Shown: piece by piece, positions 17,752 through 27,384 of the stretch
How positions within the stretch are numbered: the first letter of the stretch is position 1
Layout of the letters: every line of letters starts with the position of its first letter
Source: Saprospiraceae bacterium
GTDB taxonomy: Bacteria; Bacteroidota; Bacteroidia; Chitinophagales; Saprospiraceae
Length of the DNA: 64,000 nucleotides
Assembly (NCBI GenBank): GCA_016710265.1
Contig: JADJJL010000001.1
Coordinates: forward strand, 372,001 to 436,000
Direction of reading: 5' to 3'
Program-made: the position numbers and the translations under genes
The notes under the pieces: model-generated
What the model saw: the letters and a program-made list of their open reading frames with translations, nothing else
The model's database searches: none
Told to the model about the DNA's origin: nothing

Positions 17752-20700
17752 TTAAACTGATGGATCAACTTCCTCAAATATTGAAACTGATTTTGCTTGC
17801 TCCGTCTGGATTAAAGAAAATTCCTTTGGTACCGACACCTTGATCTTTTCTTCTTCTATCTTACTAACTTTCTTTAGTGGAATGTGGATAATAAATTCAC
17901 TGCCTTTGGTCGCTCCCACGGGCGGACTTTTAACTTGGATGGAACCTTGCATAAGTTTCACCAGTTCGCGGGTCAGGGCCAGTCCAATGCCGGTACCCTC
18001 TGCTTTGCGCGTATGGCTGTTGTCAAGCTGATAAAATCGGTCAAAAATATGGGGAATCTGATTTTCCGGAATGCCCGTGCCTGTATCTTTTATTTTTAAA
18101 ATCAATAGGGTGTTTTCGCTTTCATGATCACCGGAATCTTGAGAAATATTTACGTAAATGTTGCCCTGCGAAGGGGTAAACTTCAATGCATTGGAAAACA
18201 AATTGGTGACGATCTGCCTGATCTTTTCTGCATCATAGGCTACGAACAATGCATCTACATCCGCCAAAAAATGAAATTGTTTTTGTTCGCTCGCAGCCAA
18301 TGATTGAAAGGACTCTACGATGTAACGCAAAAAGCCAATAATATCACCATTGATCAGACGGAGGGTCATTTTACCGTCTTCCAATTTGGAAAGATCCAAC
18401 ATCTCATTGACCAGTTTAAGGAGATTTTCTCCGTTGCGCACGATCATCTCAACACCGGAATGTAGATATTTGCCGGGGTCATTCTTAAGCTGATTGGCCA
18501 TTCCTAAAATTACAGTAAGGGGAGTCCTAAATTCGTGGGTGATATTGGCGTACAACTGTGTTTTGGTAGCATCCAACTCCTTAATCCTTTTGGCCTCATT
18601 TTGCTCAAAATGCAATTGGGATTGTAGCCTTGCTTTATTCAATCTAAATTTAAAATAATTTCTGATTCCTATTCCAGCAACCAACACATACAAAAGATAT
18701 GCCCACCAACTTAACCACCAAGGTGGATTTACGATGATCTTCAACTCTGCTATTTGGTCACTCCATATCCCCTGACTGTTGCTACCCTGCACTTTAAATA
18801 CATAGCTTCCTGATGGCAAATGCAGATATGTCGCAGTCCGCCTAGTGCCACTCTCTACCCAGTCGGGATCAATGCCTAAGAGCTGATAACGATATTTGTT
18901 CTCATTGGGCGCAGTAAAATCAAGGGAAGAAAATTCTAAAGTCAAGATGTCTTGTAGATGATTTAAGTCAATGGTTTGGGTTTGTTCAATCGTCTGCTTC
19001 AAAACTCCTGTATGGTCATTAGGCAATACAGCCATATTGCCCACCAAAATATTTGTAATGAAAACAGGGGGTGTAAAACTTTTTTGGAGTACTTCCTTTG
19101 GATCAAAAATATTCAAGCCATTTACGCCTCCGAAAGCAAGATTCCCGTTGGGCAGTTTGGCATACGCTCCGCTGTTGAATTCATCATCCTGCAAGCCTGC
19201 AGTTTTAGTGAAGTTCCTGAATTGATAAAATATTTTATGGCTGTTATTTGCAGCTGTCATACAAAATATGCCTTTGTTCGTGCTGCCCCAGATATTACCT
19301 TGTTCATCTGTAAGAATTCCATAAACGACATTGTCCGGAAGGCCTTCTTTTTGAGTCAAATGAAAATAATCTCCTGACTTTTTATCGAGTCGGTTGAGCC
19401 CTCCACCCTTTGTGGCGATCCATAAATATCGCTCCGGTGCAATGGGGTCTTCTAGTAAACATGAAACCAAATTATAATTCAAAGAATTCTGCTTTTGGCT
19501 GTCGTTATAAAACCATTGTATTTGGGCAGAAGAAATATCATGGTTCTTAAAAGTAATTTTCGCATAACCGTGTTCTGTGCCTATCCAAAACACTCCGTTG
19601 TGATCTTCTATCAACGCTGTGCAAACAATTTTCTCCGTTCCTGGATTGATGTTGATGCTGTCCAGCTCTTGCTTCGCAGTATTCCAAATGCTGATCATAC
19701 CATCTTGTCCGGGTAGCCAAATGTTTCCGTTTTTATCTTCTAGAAATGGTTGTTTTTTTCCAAAGCTCTGGTTTGTATTGATCTGCGGATAAGGAGTTAG
19801 TAAATTTATTTCTGGAACATAAGAGAAATACCCTGATTGATCGCTTTTAATCCAGAATACATTTTTCGAAGAAATCATAAAATGATCGATCTGTTTTAAA
19901 GAAGTTTTTTTTGTAAAAACATCCTTGTACAGAGAATCCTTACTAATTTTCATCCACATGTATGCGAAGTCTACCACATAAAGATCTTGATTAGATGCTG
20001 GCACAATCATGCGAATGCTGTTGCCCGGAATCTTTGTCGAAAACAAAGGATGTATGTTTTTGTATTTGCGCAAACCATATCCTACTGAACCACTCCATAA
20101 AATACCGGATCGATCGATCAAAAAAGGATAATTGATACGGATTGAATGGTTAATGGACAATTTTTCTTCCCAATGAACAGCCCTTCCTTTTTCCCATCTG
20201 CTAATATTGTAAAAATGCAATTCCCTGTGATGGTATTCCCATAATGCACTGTTGGAAGATAATAGTATGTTGCCTTGGGCGATCTTGTTGGTGTCGAAAA
20301 GGGGAATAATTTCATTTTCCTTGTCTAAGAACAGATTGTTGTTGATCAATACAGACGCATCCTTATTAAGATAGCCATTGTTGTACATTTTGGCTTTTGG
20401 TGAGGGAATAAAGCTGTTTGTATTTAAATCAAATCTATAAATAGCTCCGTCCATCCCTCCGATCCACATGTTCCCATCCATATCTCTACCCATACCCCAG
20501 ACTTGCATATTATTAGGTAAGGAAAGCCTGGTAATCAAAGGAGCTGATCCTGAGCTCATAAAATCCGTTGGAATACTTACAATATTAAGGCCAGCCACAT
20601 CGGTGGCAATCAGCATTCGCCCATCCGCCAATTCTTCGATGATTTTGATCCCATTGCCTGAAAGGCTTGATGGATTGATGGGTGAGTGAACAATACGGTG

Positions 20701-21057
20701 AAAAAGACCGGCTTTCTTATCGTATAAGTTGACACCTGCATTTTCAGTACCCACCCATATTCTGCCCTTGCTGTCTTCAAATAATTCTACCAGAGTATTG
20801 CTGCTGAGTGAATGCTCATTATAGGGATCATTCATAAATATCTTAAACCCATAACCGTCGTAACGATTTAAACCGCTTTTGGTCGCGACCCAGATAAAAC
20901 CTTCAGTATCCTGAATCATATCAAAGACCATACCCTGGGATAGGCCTTGGGCAATAGAAATGCTTTCATAGACTTTTTCTTCTTGACCAAAAGCTGTGCC
21001 CATGCATTCAAGCATCATGAACAGCAGTAATATTATATTGATTAGAAATCGGGACAC
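17752..21057 (-). CDS. hybrid two-component system, sensor and histidine kinase part
   Basis: The 1,101-residue product uses a GTG start that gives a good signal peptide (MSRFLINIILLLFMM... to TAFGQ). Two-component propeller repeats (for example EGFIWVATKSGLNRYDG, GRIWVGTENAGVNLYD) and a Y_Y_Y domain (about 690-760) precede one membrane helix (about 770-790). The kinase core has HisKA (ITHEFRTPLTVILGM) and HATPase motifs (NLFSNALKFTP, KDTGTGIP, GTGIGLALTRELV). It ends 8 bp before the receiver/AraC frame. It is divergent from a secreted protein gene at 21298 across an intergenic region with phased repeats, a probable target. Confidence 0.92.
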   Translation of the reverse strand: MSRFLINIILLLFMMLECMGTAFGQEEKVYESISIAQGLSQGMVFDMIQDTEGFIWVATKSGLNRYDGYGFKIFMNDPYNEHSLSSNTLVELFEDSKGRIWVGTENAGVNLYDKKAGLFHRIVHSPINPSSLSGNGIKIIEELADGRMLIATDVAGLNIVSIPTDFMSSGSAPLITRLSLPNNMQVWGMGRDMDGNMWIGGMDGAIYRFDLNTNSFIPSPKAKMYNNGYLNKDASVLINNNLFLDKENEIIPLFDTNKIAQGNILLSSNSALWEYHHRELHFYNISRWEKGRAVHWEEKLSINHSIRINYPFLIDRSGILWSGSVGYGLRKYKNIHPLFSTKIPGNSIRMIVPASNQDLYVVDFAYMWMKISKDSLYKDVFTKKTSLKQIDHFMISSKNVFWIKSDQSGYFSYVPEINLLTPYPQINTNQSFGKKQPFLEDKNGNIWLPGQDGMISIWNTAKQELDSININPGTEKIVCTALIEDHNGVFWIGTEHGYAKITFKNHDISSAQIQWFYNDSQKQNSLNYNLVSCLLEDPIAPERYLWIATKGGGLNRLDKKSGDYFHLTQKEGLPDNVVYGILTDEQGNIWGSTNKGIFCMTAANNSHKIFYQFRNFTKTAGLQDDEFNSGAYAKLPNGNLAFGGVNGLNIFDPKEVLQKSFTPPVFITNILVGNMAVLPNDHTGVLKQTIEQTQTIDLNHLQDILTLEFSSLDFTAPNENKYRYQLLGIDPDWVESGTRRTATYLHLPSGSYVFKVQGSNSQGIWSDQIAELKIIVNPPWWLSWWAYLLYVLVAGIGIRNYFKFRLNKARLQSQLHFEQNEAKRIKELDATKTQLYANITHEFRTPLTVILGMANQLKNDPGKYLHSGVEMIVRNGENLLKLVNEMLDLSKLEDGKMTLRLINGDIIGFLRYIVESFQSLAASEQKQFHFLADVDALFVAYDAEKIRQIVTNLFSNALKFTPSQGNIYVNISQDSGDHESENTLLILKIKDTGTGIPENQIPHIFDRFYQLDNSHTRKAEGTGIGLALTRELVKLMQGSIQVKSPPVGATKGSEFIIHIPLKKVSKIEEEKIKVSVPKEFSLIQTEQAKSVSIFEEVDPSV

Positions 21058-21139
21058 GCAGCTATAAAGGTAATTAAATTTAGCCTATTGATTTTTACCC
21101 TAAAACATGAAAACTTGCCTTCCAATCCATTAAATGACG

Positions 21140-21192
21140 AATTTGTCCTGCTCTTGCACAATTTGTCCTGTTGATTGCGAAAAATGTCCCAG
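21140..21192. promoter_or_regulatory. three phased 11-bp direct repeats, candidate AraC-type binding sites
   Basis: AATTTGTCCTG occurs at 21140-21150 and again at 21160-21170, and a related AAATGTCCCAG at 21182-21192. Start-to-start spacing is 20 and 22 bp, about two helical turns, so all sites face one side of the DNA. They lie between the hybrid two-component gene (starts 21057, minus) and a secreted protein gene (starts 21298, plus). AraC-family proteins commonly bind such direct repeats. Confidence 0.55.
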
Positions 21193-21297
21193 ATTTTTGA
21201 TGAATCTGTACATAAAGAAAATGCTTATCAGGCAGACCTTTGTCCAGGTTTTCTATTCAATTAAAATTATTTCAATCATCATTAAAAAACTAAAAAA

Positions 21298-22041
21298 ATG
21301 AAACGTAAAATCAACTTCACTCTATTGACCCTCCTGTTTTTATGCCTTGCCATTCCTTATATGGGTTTTGGGCAAAATAAAAATGTGATTTCCACCCATC
21401 GTGTATTTCCCAAAATGGACAAAGTGATGGAATTTGAAAAGGCGCTGGCCGCCCACGCCCAAAAATTTCACAAAGGGGATGTCCAATGGAGAGTGTTTGC
21501 CATTCAGTCAGGTCCTGATTTCGGAGGATACCATATCACGGAAGGGCCAAAAACCTGGCAATCAGAAGACGAAAGAGGAGATTTAGGTCCAGATCACATG
21601 ACGGATTGGAATAAAAATATTGCAGTCCACCTAACAGACAGACAATCCGGTGGATATTCCGTTTACATCGATTCTTTAAGTACGGTTGCAGTAGGCGATT
21701 TTAGTGATAAAATCAATATAACGCATGTGTATCCTAAACCTGGCCAAGGGGATCAAGTAGTCAAAATGATCAAGAAATTGAGAAAAAATTGGATCGCACA
21801 AGGAGTATCAGTGGCTGTGTATTCCTCCAATTCTTCGGGTCCTGGACAATATGCGGTGGTCACCCGTTATAAGCAAGGATTAAAAGAAAAGGAAGTCAAT
21901 TTCCGCAAACCATTTAAAGAAAGCTATGAAGCCGTAAATGGCGAAGGTTCCTACGCTGAATATCTGGAAGATGCTGCTGAATACATAAAAGAAAGCTGGA
22001 GCGAATTACTTTTCTTACAAAAAGATTTAAGTTCCAAATAA
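21298..22041 (+). CDS. secreted protein of unknown function
   Basis: The 247-residue product has a signal peptide (to MGFGQ) and a soluble domain without a recognised catalytic motif. Two halves look related (HRVFPKMDKVMEFEKALAAH, about 33-52, and HVYPKPGQGDQVVKMIKKL, about 143-161), suggesting a duplicated ferredoxin-like alpha/beta unit of the kind found in NIPSNAP or antibiotic-monooxygenase-like proteins. That fold assignment is tentative. It is divergent from the hybrid two-component gene and preceded by the phased repeats, so it is a likely member of its regulon. A strong terminator follows, so it is monocistronic. Confidence 0.7.
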   Translation: MKRKINFTLLTLLFLCLAIPYMGFGQNKNVISTHRVFPKMDKVMEFEKALAAHAQKFHKGDVQWRVFAIQSGPDFGGYHITEGPKTWQSEDERGDLGPDHMTDWNKNIAVHLTDRQSGGYSVYIDSLSTVAVGDFSDKINITHVYPKPGQGDQVVKMIKKLRKNWIAQGVSVAVYSSNSSGPGQYAVVTRYKQGLKEKEVNFRKPFKESYEAVNGEGSYAEYLEDAAEYIKESWSELLFLQKDLSSK

Positions 22042-22084
22042 GATTGGATTATAGCATTTAAATCTAAAACATTTCAACTATAAG

Positions 22085-22116
22085 AAGGAGCTGGCGTTGC
22101 GCAGCTCCTTTTTTAT
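22085..22116 (+). terminator. rho-independent terminator
   Basis: A perfect 9-bp stem AAGGAGCTG / CAGCTCCTT with an 8-base loop is followed by a T-rich run. It lies 44 bp after the stop of the secreted protein gene. Confidence 0.88.
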
Positions 22117-22534
22117 TTACATTGTGCTGTTTCCAAAATCAATTGTAAAATGTGGAAATTACCTAAGTTCCAAACTTTGAAATTTTAACTCTGGTATTTG
22201 AACATCACTCACCTTACCAGGAATAATTGTTACAATTAATTGAGAAATGCATTGCGATGAAAGCCAATTTCATTTACAAAATGATTATAATTGTCCGTTA
22301 ATTGCCCAGAATTTTTTAATTTATTGTTCACTTCAAAAACAATCAATTTTGGAATACAACAACAAATTTAATTAGGGATAATTTGAAAACTCAATATGCT
22401 CATCAATTTAAAAAAAATAATCAGATTAGAATTTTTCAATTGAATCCAACGCCAAACAACCAAATAATAACTCATAATTATTTCTAATAAATAGATTTGA
22501 GAGGGCTATCTTTGGAAGTTAAATTGTCTGTTGT
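22117..22534. other. AT-rich intergenic region with a candidate promoter near its end
   Basis: About 420 bp between the terminator and the next gene. The only signal I can point to is TATCTTTG at 22507-22514, which fits the Bacteroidota -7 consensus TAnnTTTG and ends 20 bp before the ATG at 22535. No coding potential or structured element is evident in the rest. Confidence 0.4.
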
Positions 22535-25237
22535 ATGAATTTTACGCTTACTCAAAAACTCAACTCTGTTTTAAAATTTCTAAACAGTCAGAGGTTGATA
22601 ATGATAATTCTAGCTTTGATTTTCTTTTCTCAGCTGTCTTTTTATTGGCCAGGACCCATTGAAAAACCTGTCTTGTTTGTATCCCGCCAGATACCTTGTT
22701 GTGGATCCGTCTATATGAAAGAGGCCAAAGCATTGCCCGGAATTGGAAATTTTTCCAAATACCAACTTGCAGCACCCGGTTTCTTATGTATTCTCCAACC
22801 CAATGGAGACATAGATACATTGGTCAATGGCGCAAATCAAACGGTTCAAAGTTTACAATTAATAGATATTAGTTCACCCAGAATTTCTTATGATGCCAGA
22901 AAAGTGGTTTTTGCCGGATTAAAAAATGGCAACTACAAGGAAGGAAGTCTTTCTACCAAAAATGCCTGGAGGATTTATGTGATCAATATTAATGGATCTG
23001 GATTAAGACAAATTACTTTTGATGAAATTCCTTTGGATTTAAATCAATTCAATCCTTTGGCTACTGCTGTTCTTACTGGAGTAGATGATACCCATCCTGT
23101 TTGGTTACCGGATGGTCGAATTTGTTTCAGCAGTACTCGGTTTAGGGACATTGCCATGTATAATCTGACTAGAACTACAAATCTTTATGTGGTGGATGAA
23201 GATGGAAAAAATTTACACAGAATCACTACCGAAAAAAATGGAGCTGACAAGCCAGAGATTGATCCTTTAACAGGTAAAATTGTCTATTCACGTTGGTGGA
23301 GAAATTTTTACTGGCCTTATGATTCAATGCATCAGCAAGCACATCCTGAATATCAGGAAGGCTGGTTGTATAAAGATGGGATGACCAGTGATTTGAATTC
23401 TGTGATCGAGGAACAAATGTTCATGTTTAACAACAATGCTTTTGCACTGACTGAATTGAATCCTGATGGAAGCGGATTAAAACTATTTTCAGGACACTAT
23501 CGCGAAATTTCTTCCAACAGTGTATATGGAGGTAGTTTTGATGCAGATGGCAACTTTATTGGCAATTGGTTTCCCATTGAGCACCAGACTGAATCTTCTG
23601 GCTTTGGAGGTATCCGGAAATATTTCAGAGGGTCTGGTAGGAGGCCGGTTTCACTTGCTGGAACGACCGCTTACGGAAATTTGGATTATTATATCAAGGA
23701 TCCTCCATCGTATGGAATTTTTAATGGCTACTATGCAGCTGAACCTTCTGTTGGATTGGATGGAAGAATTCTTTATTCGCAGTCGAAAGATCCTGGTCAA
23801 GACTATGGAATTTATTGGATGAATTCCGATGGCACTGCCAAAACTTTAATTTATGACCATCTGGGCACCACTGAACTTCACGCACAACTGATAGAAGCAA
23901 GGCCTTTACCTCCAATAATTTCGGATCAAATCAAAGATCAGGCATCACTACTTCCACCTAAGGATATAAATGATCTCAGAAAGGATGGCAGTTTTGAATT
24001 TGATTGTCGAAATATTTTTTACAATTCTCGTGTGGATGATGGCATCATTGCTGCACCTGCCATAGGTGGCCTTTCATCTGTTCGTTTTTTTGCTTCTCCA
24101 CTGACAAAAGAACAATTTGGCAGCTTGGAAATGCTTAATTTCCCAATGCTCTACAATGAAATTGCTGTAGATGATTTTGGTCGTGTTTTAGAAGTTGGTG
24201 CGCCAGCCAATGTGGCTCTGTTTGAACAAGGCAGGACTTCACAGTCATTAGGATACAAAATAAGTAGAACAGGAGGTGGAATCATGGATGGCGCCGCCCA
24301 TGTTACAGGTTTTAATTTTGGAAAGCCGGGTCAAAAAGTGAGTTGTGTGGGCTGTCATGCCGGACATAGTTTAATACCTGTGCCTGAAGATCCTGAAGAC
24401 TTGTTTTTCCACAACATAGCTCCAGGGGCCATTATAAATACATCCTCATCCATGAATGCTCCTGGTTATCTTATAGACAAGAAAAATAAACACGCAACCC
24501 ATCATTGGTTTACTCCTGAATCAGTGTCTCCTCAGGGTCAATGGATCAATCTAAAGTGGCTGGCACCTGTATATACTAAGAGCGTCGTTCTTCACAATAT
24601 TCCAGACACTAACCGTGCACAGGTTAAAAGCTGCACCATAGAATTGTATGAGGATTCTTCGTTAAGCAAACTGATAAAGTCAATCCAAAGCCCAAATCCG
24701 CTTTCTGCATCAGGAACAGAATTCAAGCTGGAAAAAGTATTAAAAATTCAATCCATGAGAATTGTGTTCAATGATGTGAAAGGAGGAATCTACCATTGGA
24801 ACGCAGCAACCCTGGGTGAGATTGAAGTGATTGGTAGCATTGTTCATCCCAATAGATTTATAGAAGTGCTCGATTGCAAAGGAAAAGCTTATGGTTCTCA
24901 TCGAACAGACTCTTGCGGACAATGTCTACTTCCGGAAGATCCAAAATTCAATGACTGTTTGACGAGTGAGGTGGACATCAATCAAAACAATCATTTGGAT
25001 GATTTGACAATTGTTCCAAATCCTTCAAACCAAAAAATTTCTATTCTTTACAATAAAGAACTTACTGCAACATTTACCTTTATCATCAATATCAGCAGCG
25101 GCAAAAAAAATCTTGTTTTTCCTGATTGCCATCTGGGAATTTGTTCCATCGGTCTTCAAGATTTTCCACCAGGTGTTTATATGATCGAGATGAATTTTGG
25201 TGGGCAATGCAAGAGGAGTAAGTTTATAAAAATATAA
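22535..25237 (+). CDS. T9SS-secreted PD40 protein resembling hydrazine-synthase-alpha-like family, with CxxCH motif
   Basis: The 900-residue product has an N-terminal hydrophobic segment (about 20-37), then PVLFVSRQIPCCGSVYM and PGFLCILQPNGDIDTL. These match the start of large PD40/beta-propeller proteins related to the hydrazine synthase alpha subunit. WD40-like blades follow (GLRQITFDEI, HPVWLPDGRICFSSTR, PDGSGLKLFSGH). A single c-type haem motif CVGCHAGH is at about residue 605, then a beta-sandwich of F5/8 type C flavour (about 635-760) and a T9SS type A C terminus (VPNPSNQKISILYN). It is probably an extracellular haem protein. True hydrazine synthase activity is not implied. Confidence 0.7.
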   Translation: MNFTLTQKLNSVLKFLNSQRLIMIILALIFFSQLSFYWPGPIEKPVLFVSRQIPCCGSVYMKEAKALPGIGNFSKYQLAAPGFLCILQPNGDIDTLVNGANQTVQSLQLIDISSPRISYDARKVVFAGLKNGNYKEGSLSTKNAWRIYVININGSGLRQITFDEIPLDLNQFNPLATAVLTGVDDTHPVWLPDGRICFSSTRFRDIAMYNLTRTTNLYVVDEDGKNLHRITTEKNGADKPEIDPLTGKIVYSRWWRNFYWPYDSMHQQAHPEYQEGWLYKDGMTSDLNSVIEEQMFMFNNNAFALTELNPDGSGLKLFSGHYREISSNSVYGGSFDADGNFIGNWFPIEHQTESSGFGGIRKYFRGSGRRPVSLAGTTAYGNLDYYIKDPPSYGIFNGYYAAEPSVGLDGRILYSQSKDPGQDYGIYWMNSDGTAKTLIYDHLGTTELHAQLIEARPLPPIISDQIKDQASLLPPKDINDLRKDGSFEFDCRNIFYNSRVDDGIIAAPAIGGLSSVRFFASPLTKEQFGSLEMLNFPMLYNEIAVDDFGRVLEVGAPANVALFEQGRTSQSLGYKISRTGGGIMDGAAHVTGFNFGKPGQKVSCVGCHAGHSLIPVPEDPEDLFFHNIAPGAIINTSSSMNAPGYLIDKKNKHATHHWFTPESVSPQGQWINLKWLAPVYTKSVVLHNIPDTNRAQVKSCTIELYEDSSLSKLIKSIQSPNPLSASGTEFKLEKVLKIQSMRIVFNDVKGGIYHWNAATLGEIEVIGSIVHPNRFIEVLDCKGKAYGSHRTDSCGQCLLPEDPKFNDCLTSEVDINQNNHLDDLTIVPNPSNQKISILYNKELTATFTFIINISSGKKNLVFPDCHLGICSIGLQDFPPGVYMIEMNFGGQCKRSKFIKI

Positions 25238-25439
25238 AATATTATTAACTTTGAATAACTGGTAAAAAGTTATAAATCAATTTATATTGATGTCTTTTTT
25301 GAATTGAACTCAATTCATTAAAAAAGCAGTTTCGATTTTGCCAACAAGTCAAAATCAAAACTGCTGTCCACGATAGTGTTTATTCAGAAACTATTATCAA
25401 AACGTATATTCTCAATATAGAATGTTTTATAATATTACC

Positions 25440-25998
25440 AAAAAGTGCTCTCTTAATGTTACTAAAAATGGTGTTTCATAGTGTTATTAAAAGAGCTCTA
25501 ATCTCAACTTATTAATGGATGAACTCACAGTGTTATTAAATAGGGTGAATTGAATTGATGTTAAAAAGAGCTCTCTTAATGTTACTAAAAAGGTGTTTCA
25601 TGGTGTTATTAAAAGAGCTCTCATTTCAACTTATTAATGGATGAACTCACAGTGTTATTAAATAGGGTGAATTCAATTGTTTTTAAAAAGAGCTCTCTTA
25701 ATGTTACTAAAAAAGGCGTTTCATAGTGTTATTAAAAGAGCTCGTATCTAAACCAAACCAAAAAATGAAATCAAATTGTTATTAAATAAATCGAATTCAA
25801 ATTGTTTATAAAAGAGCTCTCTTAATATTACTAAAAAAGGTGTTTCATAGTGTTATTAAAAGAGCTCTAATCTCATGTTATAAAAAAGGTGAAATCACGG
25901 TGTTATTAAATAGGGCGAATTCAATTGTTTTTAAAAAGAGCTCTCTTAATGTTACTAAAAATAGGTGCTTCATAGTGTTATTAAAAGAGCTCTTAAAG
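25440..25998. repeat. tandem array: about five 122-bp units built from two related ~61-bp halves
   Basis: Units start near 25445, 25567, 25689, 25812 and 25937, so the period is 122-125 bp; the last is partial. Each unit begins with AGAGCTCTCTTAATGTTACT and carries a second AGAGCTCT site about 55 bp on, after AGTGTTATTAAA. The two AGAGCTC sites are in inverted orientation around a short spacer, so each unit could form a hairpin. AGTGTTATTAAA recurs twice per unit, showing an older ~61-bp monomer. The array is AT-rich, non-coding in appearance and lies upstream of a helix-turn-helix protein gene. Confidence 0.85.
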
Positions 25999-26264
25999 TT
26001 AAAATCTCTCAATGTGCAAAAAATAGGATCAAACAAGCAATCTAAATTCAAATTCAAGTGGCTTACGGGCCACTTCCAGGGCGCTTTCGCTATGGTATTA
26101 CAAAGATGGGTTGTATTTGAGCCTAGTTGGGTTTAATGATTAAACAAATTTTACTTTTATAGGACAATATTGGAAGTAAAATTCAAAAAATTAAACTCTA
26201 GGTTTAATAATTTCTAGTCTTTTCAACTAAAAGTTTAATTTTGTTCTACTAAAAAGATTCATTT
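25999..26264. other. intergenic region after the repeat array
   Basis: About 265 bp leading to the helix-turn-helix gene. A short GC-richer patch lies near 26058-26095. I see no supported gene; an apparent 98-codon frame from 25840 to 26136 is mostly repeat sequence. Confidence 0.35.
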
Positions 26265-27302
26265 ATGAAAGAATCAATCAGTTGGGAACAATTTCAATTG
26301 AGACTCTTGAATATCCTACAGGGTCATGTCGGTGAACAAAACTTTGCCAAATGGCTTGCTGAAGTTCTAGGAATTTCAATGACAGCTGCCTACAAAAAGC
26401 TCAGCACCCAAAGCAAACTAACCGTTTCAGATTTAATGATCCTTGCATCCAAAGTGCAATTTTCATTGGACCAGGCCATGGCTAGCAAGCTTTCGCCCAT
26501 CCCTTTTATGAGCGATGCAATCCGAAGACAACCGGAACATCCCGCAGAATACTTCCAAAATTTGGCCAACCACCTTGAATTCTTAAAAGACCTTAAAAAC
26601 TTAAATTATATGCTCCTCGCCAACGAAGTGCCAGTATTTCACTTTATGTGGTTTCCAGAACTCATTTATTTTAAAGTCTTCGTTTGGAATTATACGGTTT
26701 GGCAAAAAGACTTTGGCTCCAAAGGCTTGAAATATGAACCAGATCTTTTTCGCAAAGACAAAAGTTTAAACGACGCCATCCTCCGTTGCAGGTCCATCTA
26801 TTATACTTTTCCCGGAACAGAAATTTGGAACAACCGTATGTTTGATCTCATTTTAGATCAAATTAAATATTTCGTACACCTGCGATCCTTCAAATCAAAA
26901 AATGACATTGTCGCTCTTTTGGACGAACTGTATAAACTTTGGAAACATCTTGAAACCATGGCAGAATCCGCTGTTAAACACAATCAGTCAGACCCTGTCA
27001 AAAGTCCTCCCATTCGCATCTACAACAATGATCTTATCTCAAACAGTGAAACGATATTGGTCAACTCTGATCAACTTAACGCTTTGTTTCTTTCCGTCGA
27101 TTACCCCAACATCATTCGAACCCACGATAAAAGAATGACAGATCATTCAAAAAACTGGCTTAACCAAACCCTAAAGCACTGCAATCTAATCAGTGGTGAA
27201 GGTGAACGTGAAAGGCAAGAAGTCTTGCAAACCTACCGCATCCATTTTGAGAAATCGGAGGAAGAAATACAAGCCTTGATGAAGTATAAATCCTATGGAT
27301 AG
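26265..27302 (+). CDS. helix-turn-helix protein of unknown function
   Basis: The 345-residue product has an N-terminal XRE-like helix-turn-helix (about residues 27-72, NFAKWLAEVLGISMTAAYKK and TVSDLMILASKVQFSLDQ). The long C-terminal region is alpha-helical with Trp/Phe-rich segments (EVPVFHFMWFPELIYFKVFVW) and no recognised motif. It has no signal peptide. This layout is common in Bacteroidota regulators of unknown target. The tandem repeat array 270 bp upstream is a candidate binding region, but that link is positional only. Confidence 0.65.
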   Translation: MKESISWEQFQLRLLNILQGHVGEQNFAKWLAEVLGISMTAAYKKLSTQSKLTVSDLMILASKVQFSLDQAMASKLSPIPFMSDAIRRQPEHPAEYFQNLANHLEFLKDLKNLNYMLLANEVPVFHFMWFPELIYFKVFVWNYTVWQKDFGSKGLKYEPDLFRKDKSLNDAILRCRSIYYTFPGTEIWNNRMFDLILDQIKYFVHLRSFKSKNDIVALLDELYKLWKHLETMAESAVKHNQSDPVKSPPIRIYNNDLISNSETILVNSDQLNALFLSVDYPNIIRTHDKRMTDHSKNWLNQTLKHCNLISGEGERERQEVLQTYRIHFEKSEEEIQALMKYKSYG

Positions 27303-27356
27303 AATTTGAATTCGATTTGTAGGCCACGACATTTTCTGAAACATGTTATTAAAGTG

Positions 27357-27364
27357 TATATTTG
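27357..27364 (+). promoter_or_regulatory. candidate -7 element TATATTTG
   Basis: TATATTTG fits the Bacteroidota consensus TAnnTTTG and lies 20 bp before the start of the small secreted protein gene. No clear -33 TTTG is seen at the right distance. Confidence 0.4.
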
Positions 27365-27384
27365 CACTATAAACTAACCAAAAC

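Noticed and set aside
22535..25237. Functional hydrazine synthase / anammox capacity
   Set aside because: Only one CxxCH motif, no other anammox genes in the window, and a T9SS tail; family resemblance alone does not support it.
25440..25998. CRISPR array
   Set aside because: Units are about 122 bp, the whole unit is repeated, and there are no unique spacers of constant length or nearby cas genes.
25840..26136. 98-codon frame inside the repeat array
   Set aside because: Most of it is repeat sequence that is closed by stops in the other repeat copies; no start signal or recognised domain.
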